Below are positions 26,175 through 35,286 of a stretch of DNA of 64,000 nucleotides, one piece after another. The stretch is taken from the NCBI GenBank assembly GCA_017427265.1, contig JAFRTG010000028.1:38679-102678 (forward strand). The letters are read 5' to 3'. Each line of letters begins with the position of its first letter. The first letter of the stretch is position 1. This DNA is from Oscillospiraceae bacterium. GTDB taxonomy: Bacteria > Bacillota > Clostridia > Oscillospirales > Ruminococcaceae. The notes beneath the pieces were generated by a model that was not told the DNA's origin, ran no database searches, and was given only the letters and a program-made list of their open reading frames with translations. Made by a program: the position numbers and the translations under genes.

Positions 26175-27293
26175 ATGTATCGTATTTGCTGCCCGTGTCA
26201 TTTCGGGCTTGAAAGTGTACTGAAATTTGAGCTTGTCCGGCTCAGCGCGGCGGAGATTTCCGCAGCGAACGGCAGAGTCTCGTTTTCCGGCGGATGGGAT
26301 GATATTGCGCGGGCGAATGTCTGTCTGACGGCTGCCGAGCGCGTGCTCATCGAGCTGGGGACGTTCTCTGTGCGGGCGCAGGCCGGAAAAACCGCCTTTG
26401 ACCCGCTTTTCGAGGGCGTCATGCAGGCGCCGCTTGAGGACTTTATCGGGCAGGATGATGCCGTGATTGTCAAGGGCAGCTCGCTGAATTCGGCGCTGCA
26501 TTCGGTGCCGGCGTGTCAGGCGATTGTCAAGAAGGCGGCGGTCAAACGGCTGCAGAAGGCCTATCACACGCAGACGCTCCCGGAGACCGGCTCGCCGCAT
26601 ACGCTGCAGTTCCAGATCCGCAATGACGTCTGCACGCTGTACCTCGACACGACGGGAATCCCGCTCTATAAACGCGGCTGGCGGCAGCAGTCTGTGCTTG
26701 CGCCGATCCGCGAGACGCTTGCAGCGGGGATTCTCGACCTTTCGCATGTGCGGAGCGACACGCAGCTCTGCGACCCGTTCTGCGGCAGCGGCACCTTCCT
26801 GATCGAGGGTGCAAGACGCGCCATGCATATTGCGCCGGGACTGCACCGCAAATTCGTCTGCGAGCAGTGGGCGAAGGCACCGCAGGAGGCTTTCCGGAAG
26901 GCGCGGGCTGAGGCGGCTGAGAAAATCGACCGGAGTGTGCAGTTCCATGCGTATGGATTTGACAAGGATCCGGCGGCGGTCGAGCTGACGCTTGCCAATG
27001 CGAAAAAGGCCGGCGTTGCGGAGAGGATCACCGTGAAACAGCAGGAGATTCGTGATTTTCAGGCGGATGGCGAGTGGAATATCGTCTGCAATCCGCCCTA
27101 TGGCGAGCGGATGCTCGATGTGGAGCAGGCGCGGGAGATTTACCGCGTGATGCAGAAGGCGGTTCCGCAGACGCTCCCGTGCAGCGTCATCACGCCGGAC
27201 ACGGAATTTGAAAAGCAGTTCGGGCGGAAGGCACGCAAGCGCCGCAAGCTCTATAACGGCATGATGCAGTGCCAGCTTTACCAGTACTATTAA
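26175..27293 (+). CDS. THUMP-domain RNA methyltransferase (RlmL/YpsC type)
   Basis: A 372-residue SAM-dependent N2-guanine rRNA methyltransferase. An N-terminal ferredoxin-like plus THUMP region (about residues 1-155) is followed by a Rossmann domain with DPFCGSGTF (starting at D199) for SAM and the catalytic NPPYGERM (near 306) typical of N-methyltransferases. YKRGWR around 160-166 is also a family mark. Length matches YpsC rather than the longer RlmL of Gammaproteobacteria. GGAGATGATAT precedes the ATG; it follows the previous gene by 36 bases. The exact rRNA target is inferred by family. Confidence 0.9.
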   Translation: MYRICCPCHFGLESVLKFELVRLSAAEISAANGRVSFSGGWDDIARANVCLTAAERVLIELGTFSVRAQAGKTAFDPLFEGVMQAPLEDFIGQDDAVIVKGSSLNSALHSVPACQAIVKKAAVKRLQKAYHTQTLPETGSPHTLQFQIRNDVCTLYLDTTGIPLYKRGWRQQSVLAPIRETLAAGILDLSHVRSDTQLCDPFCGSGTFLIEGARRAMHIAPGLHRKFVCEQWAKAPQEAFRKARAEAAEKIDRSVQFHAYGFDKDPAAVELTLANAKKAGVAERITVKQQEIRDFQADGEWNIVCNPPYGERMLDVEQAREIYRVMQKAVPQTLPCSVITPDTEFEKQFGRKARKRRKLYNGMMQCQLYQYY

Positions 27294-27297
27294 ATAG

Positions 27298-27829
27298 TGC
27301 GGGGGCTCCCGCCCGGAGGGAATTGGCTGTCGGCACTGCCGACCTGCCGACCAAGAATCCGTGATTTCATGAGTGGGAAATTGAATTCTTGGAAGTATGT
27401 TGTGATGTGCTATTTATTGCTGTATACATGAAATACCGCGTATCTGCGTGAATATCCGCTTTGCCATGTTGATTTATGCGCAAATATACATATGAATATA
27501 CATGGAATCCTGCGCAATATTATTGTATACTTGCTTCCCGCAGACATGAAGAAGCCCTGTTTTTCATGCGCACGCAGCTCGGAGCTGACTGCCGTCAGCT
27601 TCTATGCTGCCGTTGTGCGCGCTGCGAATCTCTCTGAGATTCGCCTGGGGACGCCCTCTCTTACAGGGCTTCCCCCTTCCAAAAATGATCCGCAGGATCA
27701 TTTTTGAAATTCCCCCTTGCGGTGCGCCTGACGATAGGGGAGTTTCGCTCTCTGCGGAGAGCGACGAGGGCGCTGCCCTCGACCCGCGACCTTTTTGTAA
27801 AAAGCTCGACCAAAAACTTTAATTTTGGG
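27298..27829 (+). repeat. Long intergenic repeat, copy 1
   Basis: About 530 bases, closely similar by eye to copy 2 at 30752-31259 in the same orientation. It contains ordered hairpins: AATCTC-TCT-GAGATT, an AAAATGATCC-GCA-GGATCATTTT palindrome (near 27680-27705) and CTCT-CTGCG-GAGAG. The short open frames inside are shifted by indels between the copies, so it is probably not coding. Confidence 0.85.
27313..27344 (+). repeat. 32-nt REP-like module (copy a)
   Basis: A module with the hairpin GTCGGC-ACT-GCCGAC. An identical copy lies at 27902-27932, a diverged tandem copy at 27940-27971 (with GCGGGC-GCT-GCCCGC), and an inverted copy at 30637-30667. It behaves like a small mosaic REP element around the longer repeat. 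Confidence 0.7.
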
Positions 27830-27901
27830 GAGCAGCGACCTTTGAGAAGCCGCGAACAGCGGCGTGAACCTGTCTTATTGGGAGAGCTCCGCTTCCTGCT
27901 C

Positions 27902-27971
27902 CCGGAGGGAATTGGCTGTCGGCACTGCCGACCCGCACTCCGAAGGGAATTGACAGCGGGCGCTGCCCGCG
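27902..27971 (+). repeat. REP-like modules (copies b and c) before lysA
   Basis: Two adjacent modules, one identical to the module at 27313 and one diverged. They end only about 20 bases before lysA, directly upstream of its ribosome binding site. No clear promoter is seen between 27830 and 27989. Confidence 0.65.
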
Positions 27972-27989
27972 TGGAAAGGATGGTAAAAT

Positions 27990-29285
27990 ATGTTAACACC
28001 GAATCTCACAGTCAACGCAGAGGGTCATCTCTGCTTCGGCGGCGCCGATACCGTCGCGCTCGCAAAACAGCACGGCACCCCGCTCTACGTCATGGACGAG
28101 AATATGATCCGCGAAAACTGCCGCGGCTATGAATCCGTCATCGCGCAGGAGTACGGCGGCAGAGGCCTCATCTGCTACGCCAGCAAGGCGCTCTCCTGCA
28201 TGGAGCTCTACCGCATCGTCGATTCCGAAGGCCTCGGCGCCGATGTCATCTCCGGCGGCGAGCTCTATACCGCGCTCAAGGCCGGTATGCCCGCCGAAAA
28301 AATCGTCATGCACGGCAACAGCAAGTCCGATTCGGAGCTGCATATGGCCGTGACGCGCGGCGTCGGCAGAATCGTCTGCGACCATCTCCCGGAGCTCGAA
28401 CGGCTCGACCGGATCGCCGGTGCTGCCGGTAAAACTGTAAATATCTTGCTGCGTATCAAGCCCGGCATCGACGCGCATACGCACGATTTCGTCAAGACCG
28501 GCTGCATCGACAGCAAATTCGGCTTCGCACTCGAAACCGGCGAAGCAATGGCCGCAGTCAAGGCCGCAAGCCTTTATCCGAACCTCAATCTCGTCGGCCT
28601 GCACTGCCACATCGGCTCGCAGATTCTCGAAACGGAGCCCTTCGCAGAGGCCGCGCGCGTCATGGTGAAGTTTCTCGCGCAGATCCGCTCTGAGCTCGGC
28701 GTCACGCTGCCGGAGCTGAATCTCGGCGGCGGCCCCGGCATCCGCTATACCGAGGCGGACGACCCCAAGCCCTTCGGCGAGATCATTCGCGCGATTCTCG
28801 GCGCGGTCAAGGAAAGCTGCGCATCTGCTGAATTTCCGGAGCCGTTTATCCTCTTTGAGCCCGGCCGTTCCATCGTCGGCGGCGCCGGCCTGACGCTCTA
28901 TACCGTCATGGCAAAAAAGACCATTCCGGACATCCGCACCTACGTCCTCGTGGACGGCGGCATGTGCGATAACCCGCGCTATGCGCTCTATCATTCCCGC
29001 TATGAGGCGCTGATTGCCAACAAGGCCGCTGCGCCGCGCAGCGCATCCGTCACGATCGGCGGAAAATGCTGCGAGAGCGGCGACCTCATCGGCGAGGACA
29101 TGCCCTTGCAGGAGGCCGTGCCGGGCGATACGCTGGCTGTGCTGGCGACCGGCGCTTATAACTATTCGATGGCTTCCAACTATAACCGCAATCCGCGGGC
29201 GGAGATCGTCATGGTCAGGGACGGCGCTGCGCGAACCGTCGTGAAGCGCGAGAGCTATTTGGACATTATTGCGAACGATATCTGA
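27990..29285 (+). CDS. lysA: Diaminopimelate decarboxylase
   Basis: A 431-residue PLP enzyme that makes lysine from meso-diaminopimelate, the last step of lysine synthesis. Seen: the PLP lysine K66 in CYASKALSC, the HCHIGSQ motif (about residues 205-211), the phosphate-binding NLGGGPGI, EPGRSIVG and the C-terminal CESGDLI with ATGAYNYSMASNYN. It fits the monomer length of bacterial LysA. GAAAGGATGG precedes the ATG. The upstream 160 bases hold repeat modules rather than a lysine riboswitch. Downstream, the pseudouridine synthase gene follows after 92 bases. Confidence 0.95.
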   Translation: MLTPNLTVNAEGHLCFGGADTVALAKQHGTPLYVMDENMIRENCRGYESVIAQEYGGRGLICYASKALSCMELYRIVDSEGLGADVISGGELYTALKAGMPAEKIVMHGNSKSDSELHMAVTRGVGRIVCDHLPELERLDRIAGAAGKTVNILLRIKPGIDAHTHDFVKTGCIDSKFGFALETGEAMAAVKAASLYPNLNLVGLHCHIGSQILETEPFAEAARVMVKFLAQIRSELGVTLPELNLGGGPGIRYTEADDPKPFGEIIRAILGAVKESCASAEFPEPFILFEPGRSIVGGAGLTLYTVMAKKTIPDIRTYVLVDGGMCDNPRYALYHSRYEALIANKAAAPRSASVTIGGKCCESGDLIGEDMPLQEAVPGDTLAVLATGAYNYSMASNYNRNPRAEIVMVRDGAARTVVKRESYLDIIANDI

Positions 29286-29377
29286 CCGGGCTGCGGGAAC
29301 AGATCATGATTCCCCCGGAACTGCGCGGTGTATGCCGCCGAATCCGGGGGATGCTTTATGATAAAGGAGGCACGCAG

Positions 29378-30328
29378 ATGCGTGTGTTTCAGATTGGCAG
29401 GAACGATGCCGGACAGCGTGCGGATAAGTTTCTCTGCAAGGCATGCCCCAAGCTGCCGAAGTCGCTGCTCTATAAGACGTTCCGCAAGAAAGACATAAAA
29501 TGCAACGGCAGACGCATCCCGCCGGAGACCTTTTTGCAGGCGGGTGATGTGCTGCAGGTCTATCTGCCGGACGACTGCTTCGGGACGGCGCAGAAGCCCA
29601 AGCCCGCGCCGGTGCTCCCGATGCCGGAAATCGTCTATGAGGATGCGCAGATCGCGCTGCTGAAAAAGCCCGTGAATCTGCCGGTGCACGCCGATGACAG
29701 GGGCAGTGCGGATACGCTGGCCGGACGATTTTTGCAGTATCTTGCCAAGACCGGCGCATACGATCCGGCAAAGGAGCAGAGCTTTACGCCGGCGCTCTGC
29801 AACCGGCTCGACCGCAACACAGAGGGCTTTGTGATCGGCGCCAAAACCGCGGAAGCGCTGCGGACAGTCAATGAGATGATCCGCGAAAACCGCGTAACAA
29901 AGCGCTATCTGTGTATCACAGCGGGATTCCCGCCGAAGCAGCAGGATACGGTTTCGGCCTATCACCGGCGCGAGGAGGGGCAGAAGGCGGAGATTTCATC
30001 GCGGCCGCGCGAGGGCTTCAAGCCGATCCGCACAGGGTATGAGGTGCTGCAAAAGCATGACGATCTTGCTTTGGTGCTTGTGACGCTGCACACGGGACGG
30101 ACGCATCAGATCCGTGCGCAGATGGCCGCGCTCGGCTGCCCGGTGCTCGGCGACAAGCGCTACGGAAACCGCGATGCGAACCGGCATTACAGCATCTCGC
30201 ACCAGCTGCTCGCGGCGTGCATTTTGCAGCTTGACGTCCCTGCGGAGGGACATCTGCTCTCGGCGCTGTGCGGGCGGACGTTCTCGTATACGCCGGAATT
30301 CTGTGCGCGGTACGGGTTTGATATCTGA
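29378..30328 (+). CDS. RluA-family pseudouridine synthase
   Basis: A 316-residue enzyme that isomerises uridine to pseudouridine in rRNA or tRNA. An N-terminal S4 RNA-binding domain (about residues 10-70, ADKFLCKACPKLPKSLLYKTFRKKDIKCNGRR) is followed by the catalytic domain with NRLDRNTEG (catalytic D145) and HTGRTHQIRAQMAALGCPVLGDKRYG near 235-265. The start is ATG at 29378 with AAAGGAGG seven bases upstream. Which of the RluA subfamilies (RluC or RluD-like) it belongs to cannot be settled by eye. Confidence 0.92.
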   Translation: MRVFQIGRNDAGQRADKFLCKACPKLPKSLLYKTFRKKDIKCNGRRIPPETFLQAGDVLQVYLPDDCFGTAQKPKPAPVLPMPEIVYEDAQIALLKKPVNLPVHADDRGSADTLAGRFLQYLAKTGAYDPAKEQSFTPALCNRLDRNTEGFVIGAKTAEALRTVNEMIRENRVTKRYLCITAGFPPKQQDTVSAYHRREEGQKAEISSRPREGFKPIRTGYEVLQKHDDLALVLVTLHTGRTHQIRAQMAALGCPVLGDKRYGNRDANRHYSISHQLLAACILQLDVPAEGHLLSALCGRTFSYTPEFCARYGFDI

Positions 30329-30636
30329 GCAAGATCGGCAAAGAATTCAGGGCTGGCATACATGAAATCATGAACCCTTGGACAGTGAATCTGCACAATG
30401 AATATGCGCTTTGAATTATGATATTTGACGGATACAGCATTTTGATTCGGAAATCAGGCTTTATTTGCTGTAAAAGGCAAAATAGAACTGATTTGTTGCT
30501 GATTATCGGTAAAACGATCTTGCTTTTTATATAACTGATGAGATGTTATCATGAACGACTTGACACCCAAAATAAGCTGCAATTTCTTGATCCGGTGTCC
30601 GATGTATATTTTCGCTGGGCGCGGGGCGCGATTGCG

Positions 30637-30667
30637 GCGGGCAGTGCCCGCTTCCAATTCCCTTCGG
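30637..30667 (-). repeat. REP-like module, inverted copy
   Basis: Reverse complement of the modules near 27313 and 27940 (hairpin GCGGGC-ACT-GCCCGC). The preceding stretch 30329-30636 is A/T-rich and holds nothing else I recognise. Confidence 0.6.
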
Positions 30668-30717
30668 AGGGCGGAGTGAGAATTGAGTTAAAATATTTAT
30701 ATTTATACTTTCATTAA

Positions 30718-30745
30718 GACATTTCGCATCCGGCGAACTTTAGAT
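30718..30745 (+). repeat. 28-bp direct repeat, left of long repeat copy 2
   Basis: Begins GACATTTCGCATCCGGCG and matches 31280-31307 at 26 of 28 positions. The pair brackets the long repeat copy 2. No such pair is seen around copy 1. Confidence 0.75.
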
Positions 30746-30751
30746 CATGCC

Positions 30752-31259
30752 TGCGGGGGCTCCCCGCCGGCACTGCCAAGGGTTCAAGAGTCCAAGATTT
30801 CATGAGTGTGAAATTGAATTCTTGAAAGCATGTTGCTATGCACTATTTATTGCTGTATACATGAAATACTGCGTATCTGTGTTATTATATGTTTTATGAT
30901 ATTGATTTATGCATAAATATACACTGGAATATACACGAAATCATGCGCAATATCATTGTATGCTTGCTTCCCGCAGACATGAAGAAACCCTGTTTTTATG
31001 CGCACGCAGCTCGAACTGACTATCGTCAGCTTCTATGCTGCCTTGGTGCGCACTGCGAATCTCTCTGAGATTCGCTTGGGGACGCCCTCTCTTACAGGGC
31101 TTCCCCCTTCCAAAAACGATCCGCAGGATCATTTTTGAAATTCCCCCTTGCGGTGCGCCTGACGATAGGGGAGTTTCGCTCTCTGCGGAGAGCGACGAGG
31201 GCGCTGCCCCTCGACCCTGCAAGCCTTTGTAAAGGCTTGACCGAAACTTTAATTTTGGG
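30752..31259 (+). repeat. Long intergenic repeat, copy 2
   Basis: Second copy of the roughly 500-base repeat (copy 1: 27298-27829), same orientation, differing by scattered substitutions and single-base indels. Like copy 1 it lies downstream of an RNA-modification gene and upstream of another transcription unit. Confidence 0.85.
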
Positions 31260-31279
31260 CGAAACCGGACATTGATTAT

Positions 31280-31307
31280 GACATTTCGCATCCGGCGGGC
31301 TTTAGAT
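31280..31307 (+). repeat. 28-bp direct repeat, right of long repeat copy 2
   Basis: Partner of 30718-30745, with two mismatches (AA versus GG in the middle). Could be an old duplication or part of the mosaic repeat. Confidence 0.75.
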
Positions 31308-31339
31308 ATATCCATACTCGTTTTTTCACAATTCTGCCA

Positions 31340-31368
31340 TTGAAATTTCACGCAGAATGTGATATAAT
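31340..31368 (+). promoter_or_regulatory. Promoter of the TerB/BrxD-like operon
   Basis: TTGAAA (31340-31345), 17-base spacer, TATAAT (31363-31368), about 40 bases before the TerB-N gene. Confidence 0.8.
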
Positions 31369-31406
31369 AAAAGGGATACCTATGCGCGAAAGGAGGCGCC
31401 GTCTGC

Positions 31407-33038
31407 ATGAGCCTGCTGTCTATGCTCAAACAACTGCTCACGGAGGTCGGTGAGGCCTATCTCGATGAGAAAATCCCCGCGGCGCCAAAAACACCCGCCG
31501 CGCGGAAGCCCGCTGCCAAAAAGTCCGCCGCTCCCGCAAAGAGGAAGATGGTCAAAAAGGAAGCACCTCCTGTGAAAATCACGCCCGTCGAGGGTGAGCG
31601 GTCACCCGTCTGGGGCTCATGGCAGGCCTACGGCGCACAGCCGATCACCCGCCCGCGCGGCGCGGGATTCGTGCAGGTGCCGGAGCAGATTCGCAGAATG
31701 CGCACGCTCTCCGGCTACATCACGCTTGACGGCACGCGCTCGATGGAAAGCCTGTTTTATCAGCAGGGCAAATTCATGGAGCAGTACACCGACGATTTCC
31801 CCGATCTGGTGCACTGCGGCCGCTCTACGCCGATGTACTATAATCTCAAGGACGACGAGCTCCGCGCCTACTTCACATGGCGCACGCGCTACCGCGAAGG
31901 GGCGCTGCCCGCGTCGCAAAATGCGTTTTTATTGCTCTACGCCTACGAGATTCTGAACCTGATCGGCTTTGCCGACGCTGCCGCCGCCTACGACGCACTC
32001 GCGCGGCTTTATGCGGATTACGGCGGACAGTTCCCGGCCGTGCGCAAGGCGGTTCTGCGCTGGATGCCCGATTTTGCGGTGTATTACCGGCAGCCCTACC
32101 GCGTCGAGGACGCCAAAGAGGCCGCGGCAATTACCATGCTCCGGCACAGCTCGCATACCGCGGAGGAGCTGCTCACCGCAGCGGACACGCTTTCCAAATA
32201 TCACATCCGCAATTCCAGCCTGTATCAGGCTCAGCCGGAGCAGGTTTCTGAGATTTTCAAGGCCGTTTATCAGGCGCTGCTGACGCATTATGCCGAGCAG
32301 AAGCAGCAGTCGTTTTCCGCGTATCTGCTGGGAGATAAGAGACGCGAGCAGCATATGATGTTCGAGGGCGCGGTGTTCTGTAACCGCACGCCCCAGCCCG
32401 ACGGCGAATATCGCCTGTCACCGCTCTGCGTCTATCACTGCTTCCGCGGTCAGTGGGCGAAGGAGACCTTCTGCACGGCGCCCGATACCGCAAAGATCGG
32501 CGCGCTGCTGCGTACATTTGATTCCATTCTCCGCGAGCAGCTGCAATTTCGTACCAAATTGAAGGCAGGCGAGCTCCCGGACGGCGATGCCGATGTCATC
32601 CGGCAGGCGATTGCGGATTATTTTGAGGAGCAGAAGCGCAAGAATGCGCCTGTTATCACGCTGAATGCGGATGAGCTTGAGCAGATCCGGCAGGCGGCTG
32701 CCCATACGGCGGACATGCTGACGCTGCCGGAGGATAACGCCGCTGAGATGCCGGAACCGCCTGCGCCCGCGCCCGATACGGACGACGGGGACGACGGCGG
32801 CGAGCTGCCCGATCTGCCGCTGAGCACGCCTGCCATGGCGCTGCTGATCTGCCTTGTGACGGGCGAATCCTATCAGCCGCTGCTTGATGCCGGGCACATG
32901 CTCTCGGTGCTGACCGACGAGATCAACGAGAATCTCTATGACAGCTTCGGGGACACGGTGCTCGAAGCCGGCGAGGACGGCGCGCCCGTGATCGTGCCGG
33001 ATTATCTCGACGAACTGAAAGGAATGCTGGAAACATGA
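31407..33038 (+). CDS. TerB-N/TerB-C domain protein
   Basis: A 543-residue cytoplasmic protein. A Lys/Ala/Pro-rich linker (about residues 25-60) precedes a TerB-N region (about 90-180) with MRTLSGYITLDG, ESLFYQQGKFM and FTWRTRYREG; the W-R-x-R step is characteristic. A long helical middle part follows, then an acidic Pro-rich linker (about 440-475) and a C-terminal segment consistent with TerB-C. Such proteins have been linked by comparative genomics to DNA-processing ATPases and helicases. AAAGGAGG precedes the ATG. Its last codons overlap the next gene in ATGA, so it is translated together with the BrxD-like ATPase. Its biochemical role is unknown. Confidence 0.8.
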   Translation: MSLLSMLKQLLTEVGEAYLDEKIPAAPKTPAARKPAAKKSAAPAKRKMVKKEAPPVKITPVEGERSPVWGSWQAYGAQPITRPRGAGFVQVPEQIRRMRTLSGYITLDGTRSMESLFYQQGKFMEQYTDDFPDLVHCGRSTPMYYNLKDDELRAYFTWRTRYREGALPASQNAFLLLYAYEILNLIGFADAAAAYDALARLYADYGGQFPAVRKAVLRWMPDFAVYYRQPYRVEDAKEAAAITMLRHSSHTAEELLTAADTLSKYHIRNSSLYQAQPEQVSEIFKAVYQALLTHYAEQKQQSFSAYLLGDKRREQHMMFEGAVFCNRTPQPDGEYRLSPLCVYHCFRGQWAKETFCTAPDTAKIGALLRTFDSILREQLQFRTKLKAGELPDGDADVIRQAIADYFEEQKRKNAPVITLNADELEQIRQAAAHTADMLTLPEDNAAEMPEPPAPAPDTDDGDDGGELPDLPLSTPAMALLICLVTGESYQPLLDAGHMLSVLTDEINENLYDSFGDTVLEAGEDGAPVIVPDYLDELKGMLET

Positions 33039-34354
33039 ATATTCCGAAGCGAATGGCCGGTGCGGTGATTCACGCGCTGCAGGGCGGTGTCGTGCCGCGC
33101 ATCGGTTTGCAGTATATTGCTGTCGGCAGAGAGCGCGAGATCGAAGCGCTGCTGCATGATATCGAGGTCATGGCGGACGGCGGCGCGTCGTTCCGGTTTA
33201 TCAGCGGCAAATACGGCAGCGGCAAGAGCTTTCTGCTGCAAACAATCCGCAATTACGCGATGGACAGGGGCTTTGCGGTCTGTGACGCAGACCTTTCCCC
33301 GGAGCGCAGACTGCAGGGCGCGAACGGTCAGGGGCTCGGCACGTATAAAGAGCTGATGCAGAACCTTTCGACCAAAACCAAGCCCGACGGCGGCGCACTG
33401 ACGCTGATTCTCGACCGCTGGATCAACGGCATCCGCACGAATGTCGCGGCGGAAAGCGGTCTGGAGCTGAATGACCCGCAGTTTCACAAGCTGGTCGAAA
33501 AGCAGATCTATACGGTCGTCGATTCGCTGAGCACGCTCGTGCACGGCTTTGATTTTGCAACATTATTGCGCATCTACTACCAGTCCTTCGTCAATGACGA
33601 CGGCGACACCAAGGCGAAGGTCGTCAAGTGGTTCCGCGGCGAATACCAGAACAAAACCGAGGCGAAAAACGACCTCGGCGTGAGCATCTGCATCCGCGAT
33701 GATGACTGGTATGAGTACATCAAGCTGTTTGCGATGTTTCTCAGGCAGGCGGGCTATCAGGGGCTCATCGTGCTTGTGGACGAGCTTGTGAACCTCTACA
33801 AGATTCCGCAGAGCATCTCCCGCGAGAAGAATTACGAGAAGATCCTGACGATGTATAACGATACCATGCAGGGCAAAGCGCAGTATCTCGGCATCGTGAT
33901 GTGCGGGACGCCGCAGTGCATGGAGGATCCGCGCCGCGGCATTTACAGCTACGAGGCGCTGCGTTCGCGTCTGGCGGACGGCAAATACTGCGACGGGCAG
34001 AACAATCTGAACGCGCCGGTTATCCGTCTGGAGCCGCTGAGCTACGCAGAAATGCGCATTCTCGTGGAAAAGCTCGCAGAGATCCACGCGCTGCTCTATG
34101 ACTATCAGCAGATCGTGACGGCGGCGGACATGGATGCCTTCATCAGGATTGAGTACGGGCGCATCGGCGCGGACAGCAACCTGACGCCGCGCGAGGTCAT
34201 CCGGGACTTCATTGAGGTGCTGGATATTCTGCAGCAGCATCCGGGCAGTACGGTCGCAGGCCTGCTGGGCGGCGAATCAGGCTTTGCCTTCACCCCGACG
34301 GCACTGGAATCGCAGGAGCCGGTCGCGGACGAATACGCCGAATTTACGGTGTAA
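33035..34354 (+). CDS. BrxD-like ATPase (DUF2791 family)
   Basis: A 439-residue AAA-type P-loop ATPase of the BREX BrxC/BrxD family. Seen: N-terminal VPRIGLQYIAVGREREI typical of BrxD, Walker A G58-KYGSGKS65, Walker B LIVLVDEL with D249-E250, and a sensor-like VMCGTPQCMED. The LTPREVIRDFIEVLDIL near the end recalls the C-terminal winged region. In type 2 BREX a protein like this is encoded with the Lhr-like helicase BrxHI. Here it is coupled to a TerB-N protein, and no BrxC/PglY, PglX methylase or PglZ is in the window. Possible role: DNA-loading ATPase in phage or DNA-damage response (inference). Confidence 0.85.
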   Translation: MNIPKRMAGAVIHALQGGVVPRIGLQYIAVGREREIEALLHDIEVMADGGASFRFISGKYGSGKSFLLQTIRNYAMDRGFAVCDADLSPERRLQGANGQGLGTYKELMQNLSTKTKPDGGALTLILDRWINGIRTNVAAESGLELNDPQFHKLVEKQIYTVVDSLSTLVHGFDFATLLRIYYQSFVNDDGDTKAKVVKWFRGEYQNKTEAKNDLGVSICIRDDDWYEYIKLFAMFLRQAGYQGLIVLVDELVNLYKIPQSISREKNYEKILTMYNDTMQGKAQYLGIVMCGTPQCMEDPRRGIYSYEALRSRLADGKYCDGQNNLNAPVIRLEPLSYAEMRILVEKLAEIHALLYDYQQIVTAADMDAFIRIEYGRIGADSNLTPREVIRDFIEVLDILQQHPGSTVAGLLGGESGFAFTPTALESQEPVADEYAEFTV

Positions 34355-34364
34355 AAGAAAGATC

Positions 34365-34382
34365 CGCGAAGCATTTTTCGCG
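34365..34382 (+). other. Small hairpin after the BrxD-like gene
   Basis: CGCGAA pairs with TTCGCG. A TATAAT at 34389-34394 follows without a good -35, so the cyclophilin gene may be read through from the operon or have a weak promoter. Confidence 0.4.
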
Positions 34383-34429
34383 TGTCTATATAATATTTTC
34401 CATATTTCACAAAGGAGCGATTGATTACT

Positions 34430-35182
34430 ATGAAAATCAAATCTTTGGCTGTATGCGCAGCCTCTGCACTGATGATGGCACTGCTTTCCGGCTGCGGACA
34501 GACTTCTGCACCGGGTACAGCCGAGAGCGGCGATGCTGCCGCGGTTGCAGAGATCGACGGTGCAGTTGTCGGCGAGAATGCATTTATCATCACGCTGTAT
34601 CCGGACGTTGCGCCGATTACCTGCGAGAATTTTGAGGGACTCGTCAAGAACGGCTTCTATGACGGCCTGACCTTCCACCGTGTCATTGACGACTTCATGG
34701 CACAGGGCGGCGACCCGAACGGCGACGGCACCGGCGGCAGCGACAAGGAAATCAAGGGCGAGTTCAGCTCGAACGGCGTGGAGAACAATCTGTCGCATCA
34801 GCGCGGCGTCATCTCGATGGCGCGCAGCATGGATATGAACAGCGCATCCAGCCAGTTCTTCATCTGCTATGCAGACTGCACGTTCTTAGACGGTCAGTAT
34901 GCAGCATTCGGTGAGGTCAAGGAGGGCATGGAGGTTGTTGACAGCTTCCTGAAGGTTGAGCGCACAATGGGCGGCGACGGCGCACCTTCCGCACCGGTTG
35001 AGCCGATCGTGATGGAGAAGGTTGCCATGATCTCTGACGATGCAGAGGGACATCCGCGTGTCGAGGTCAAGATGGCACCGATCCCGGTCAGCGAGCAGGC
35101 TGAGGAGGCTCCCGCTGAGGAAGCTCCGGCTGAGGAAGCTCCGGCAGAGGAAGCGCCTGCAGAGATCCCGACGGGAGATTAA
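34430..35182 (+). CDS. Cyclophilin-type peptidyl-prolyl isomerase lipoprotein
   Basis: A 250-residue extracytoplasmic lipoprotein that speeds proline isomerisation in folding exported proteins. The signal peptide ends in LSGC (lipobox). The cyclophilin domain (about residues 38-205) has GLTFHRVIDDFMAQGGDPNGDGTGG, the catalytic Arg in FHRV, and SQFFICYAD. The tail carries four repeats of EEAPA (about 222-245). ATG at 34430 is chosen over TTG at 34421 because AAAGGAG is then about 12 bases upstream. It separates the BrxD-like ATPase from the helicase; a functional link with them is doubtful because it works outside the membrane. Confidence 0.92.
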   Translation: MKIKSLAVCAASALMMALLSGCGQTSAPGTAESGDAAAVAEIDGAVVGENAFIITLYPDVAPITCENFEGLVKNGFYDGLTFHRVIDDFMAQGGDPNGDGTGGSDKEIKGEFSSNGVENNLSHQRGVISMARSMDMNSASSQFFICYADCTFLDGQYAAFGEVKEGMEVVDSFLKVERTMGGDGAPSAPVEPIVMEKVAMISDDAEGHPRVEVKMAPIPVSEQAEEAPAEEAPAEEAPAEEAPAEIPTGD

Positions 35183-35228
35183 GAGAAGAGGGCGTCCTGC
35201 ACAGAAACTGCGCAAGACACAGCAAAGA

Positions 35229-35268
35229 CGCGGCAGGAACCTGAATCTCCGGTTCTTGCCGCGACGTG
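35229..35268. terminator. Terminator between convergent genes
   Basis: CGCGGCAGGAACC (35229-35241) pairs with GGTTCTTGCCGCG (35251-35263), with one G-T step. T-rich on the plus side; serves the cyclophilin gene and perhaps the convergent XRE operon. Confidence 0.75.
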
Positions 35269-35286
35269 TTTATTCGGATTTTGTTC

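Noticed and set aside
27492-27822. Small open frames inside long repeat copy 1 (71-72 codons)
   Set aside because: The equivalent frames in copy 2 are broken by one-base indels and there is no good ribosome binding site, so the repeat is not coding.
27830-27989. Possible lysine riboswitch before lysA
   Set aside because: The stretch is filled with REP-like modules and lacks the expected multi-helix L-box layout.
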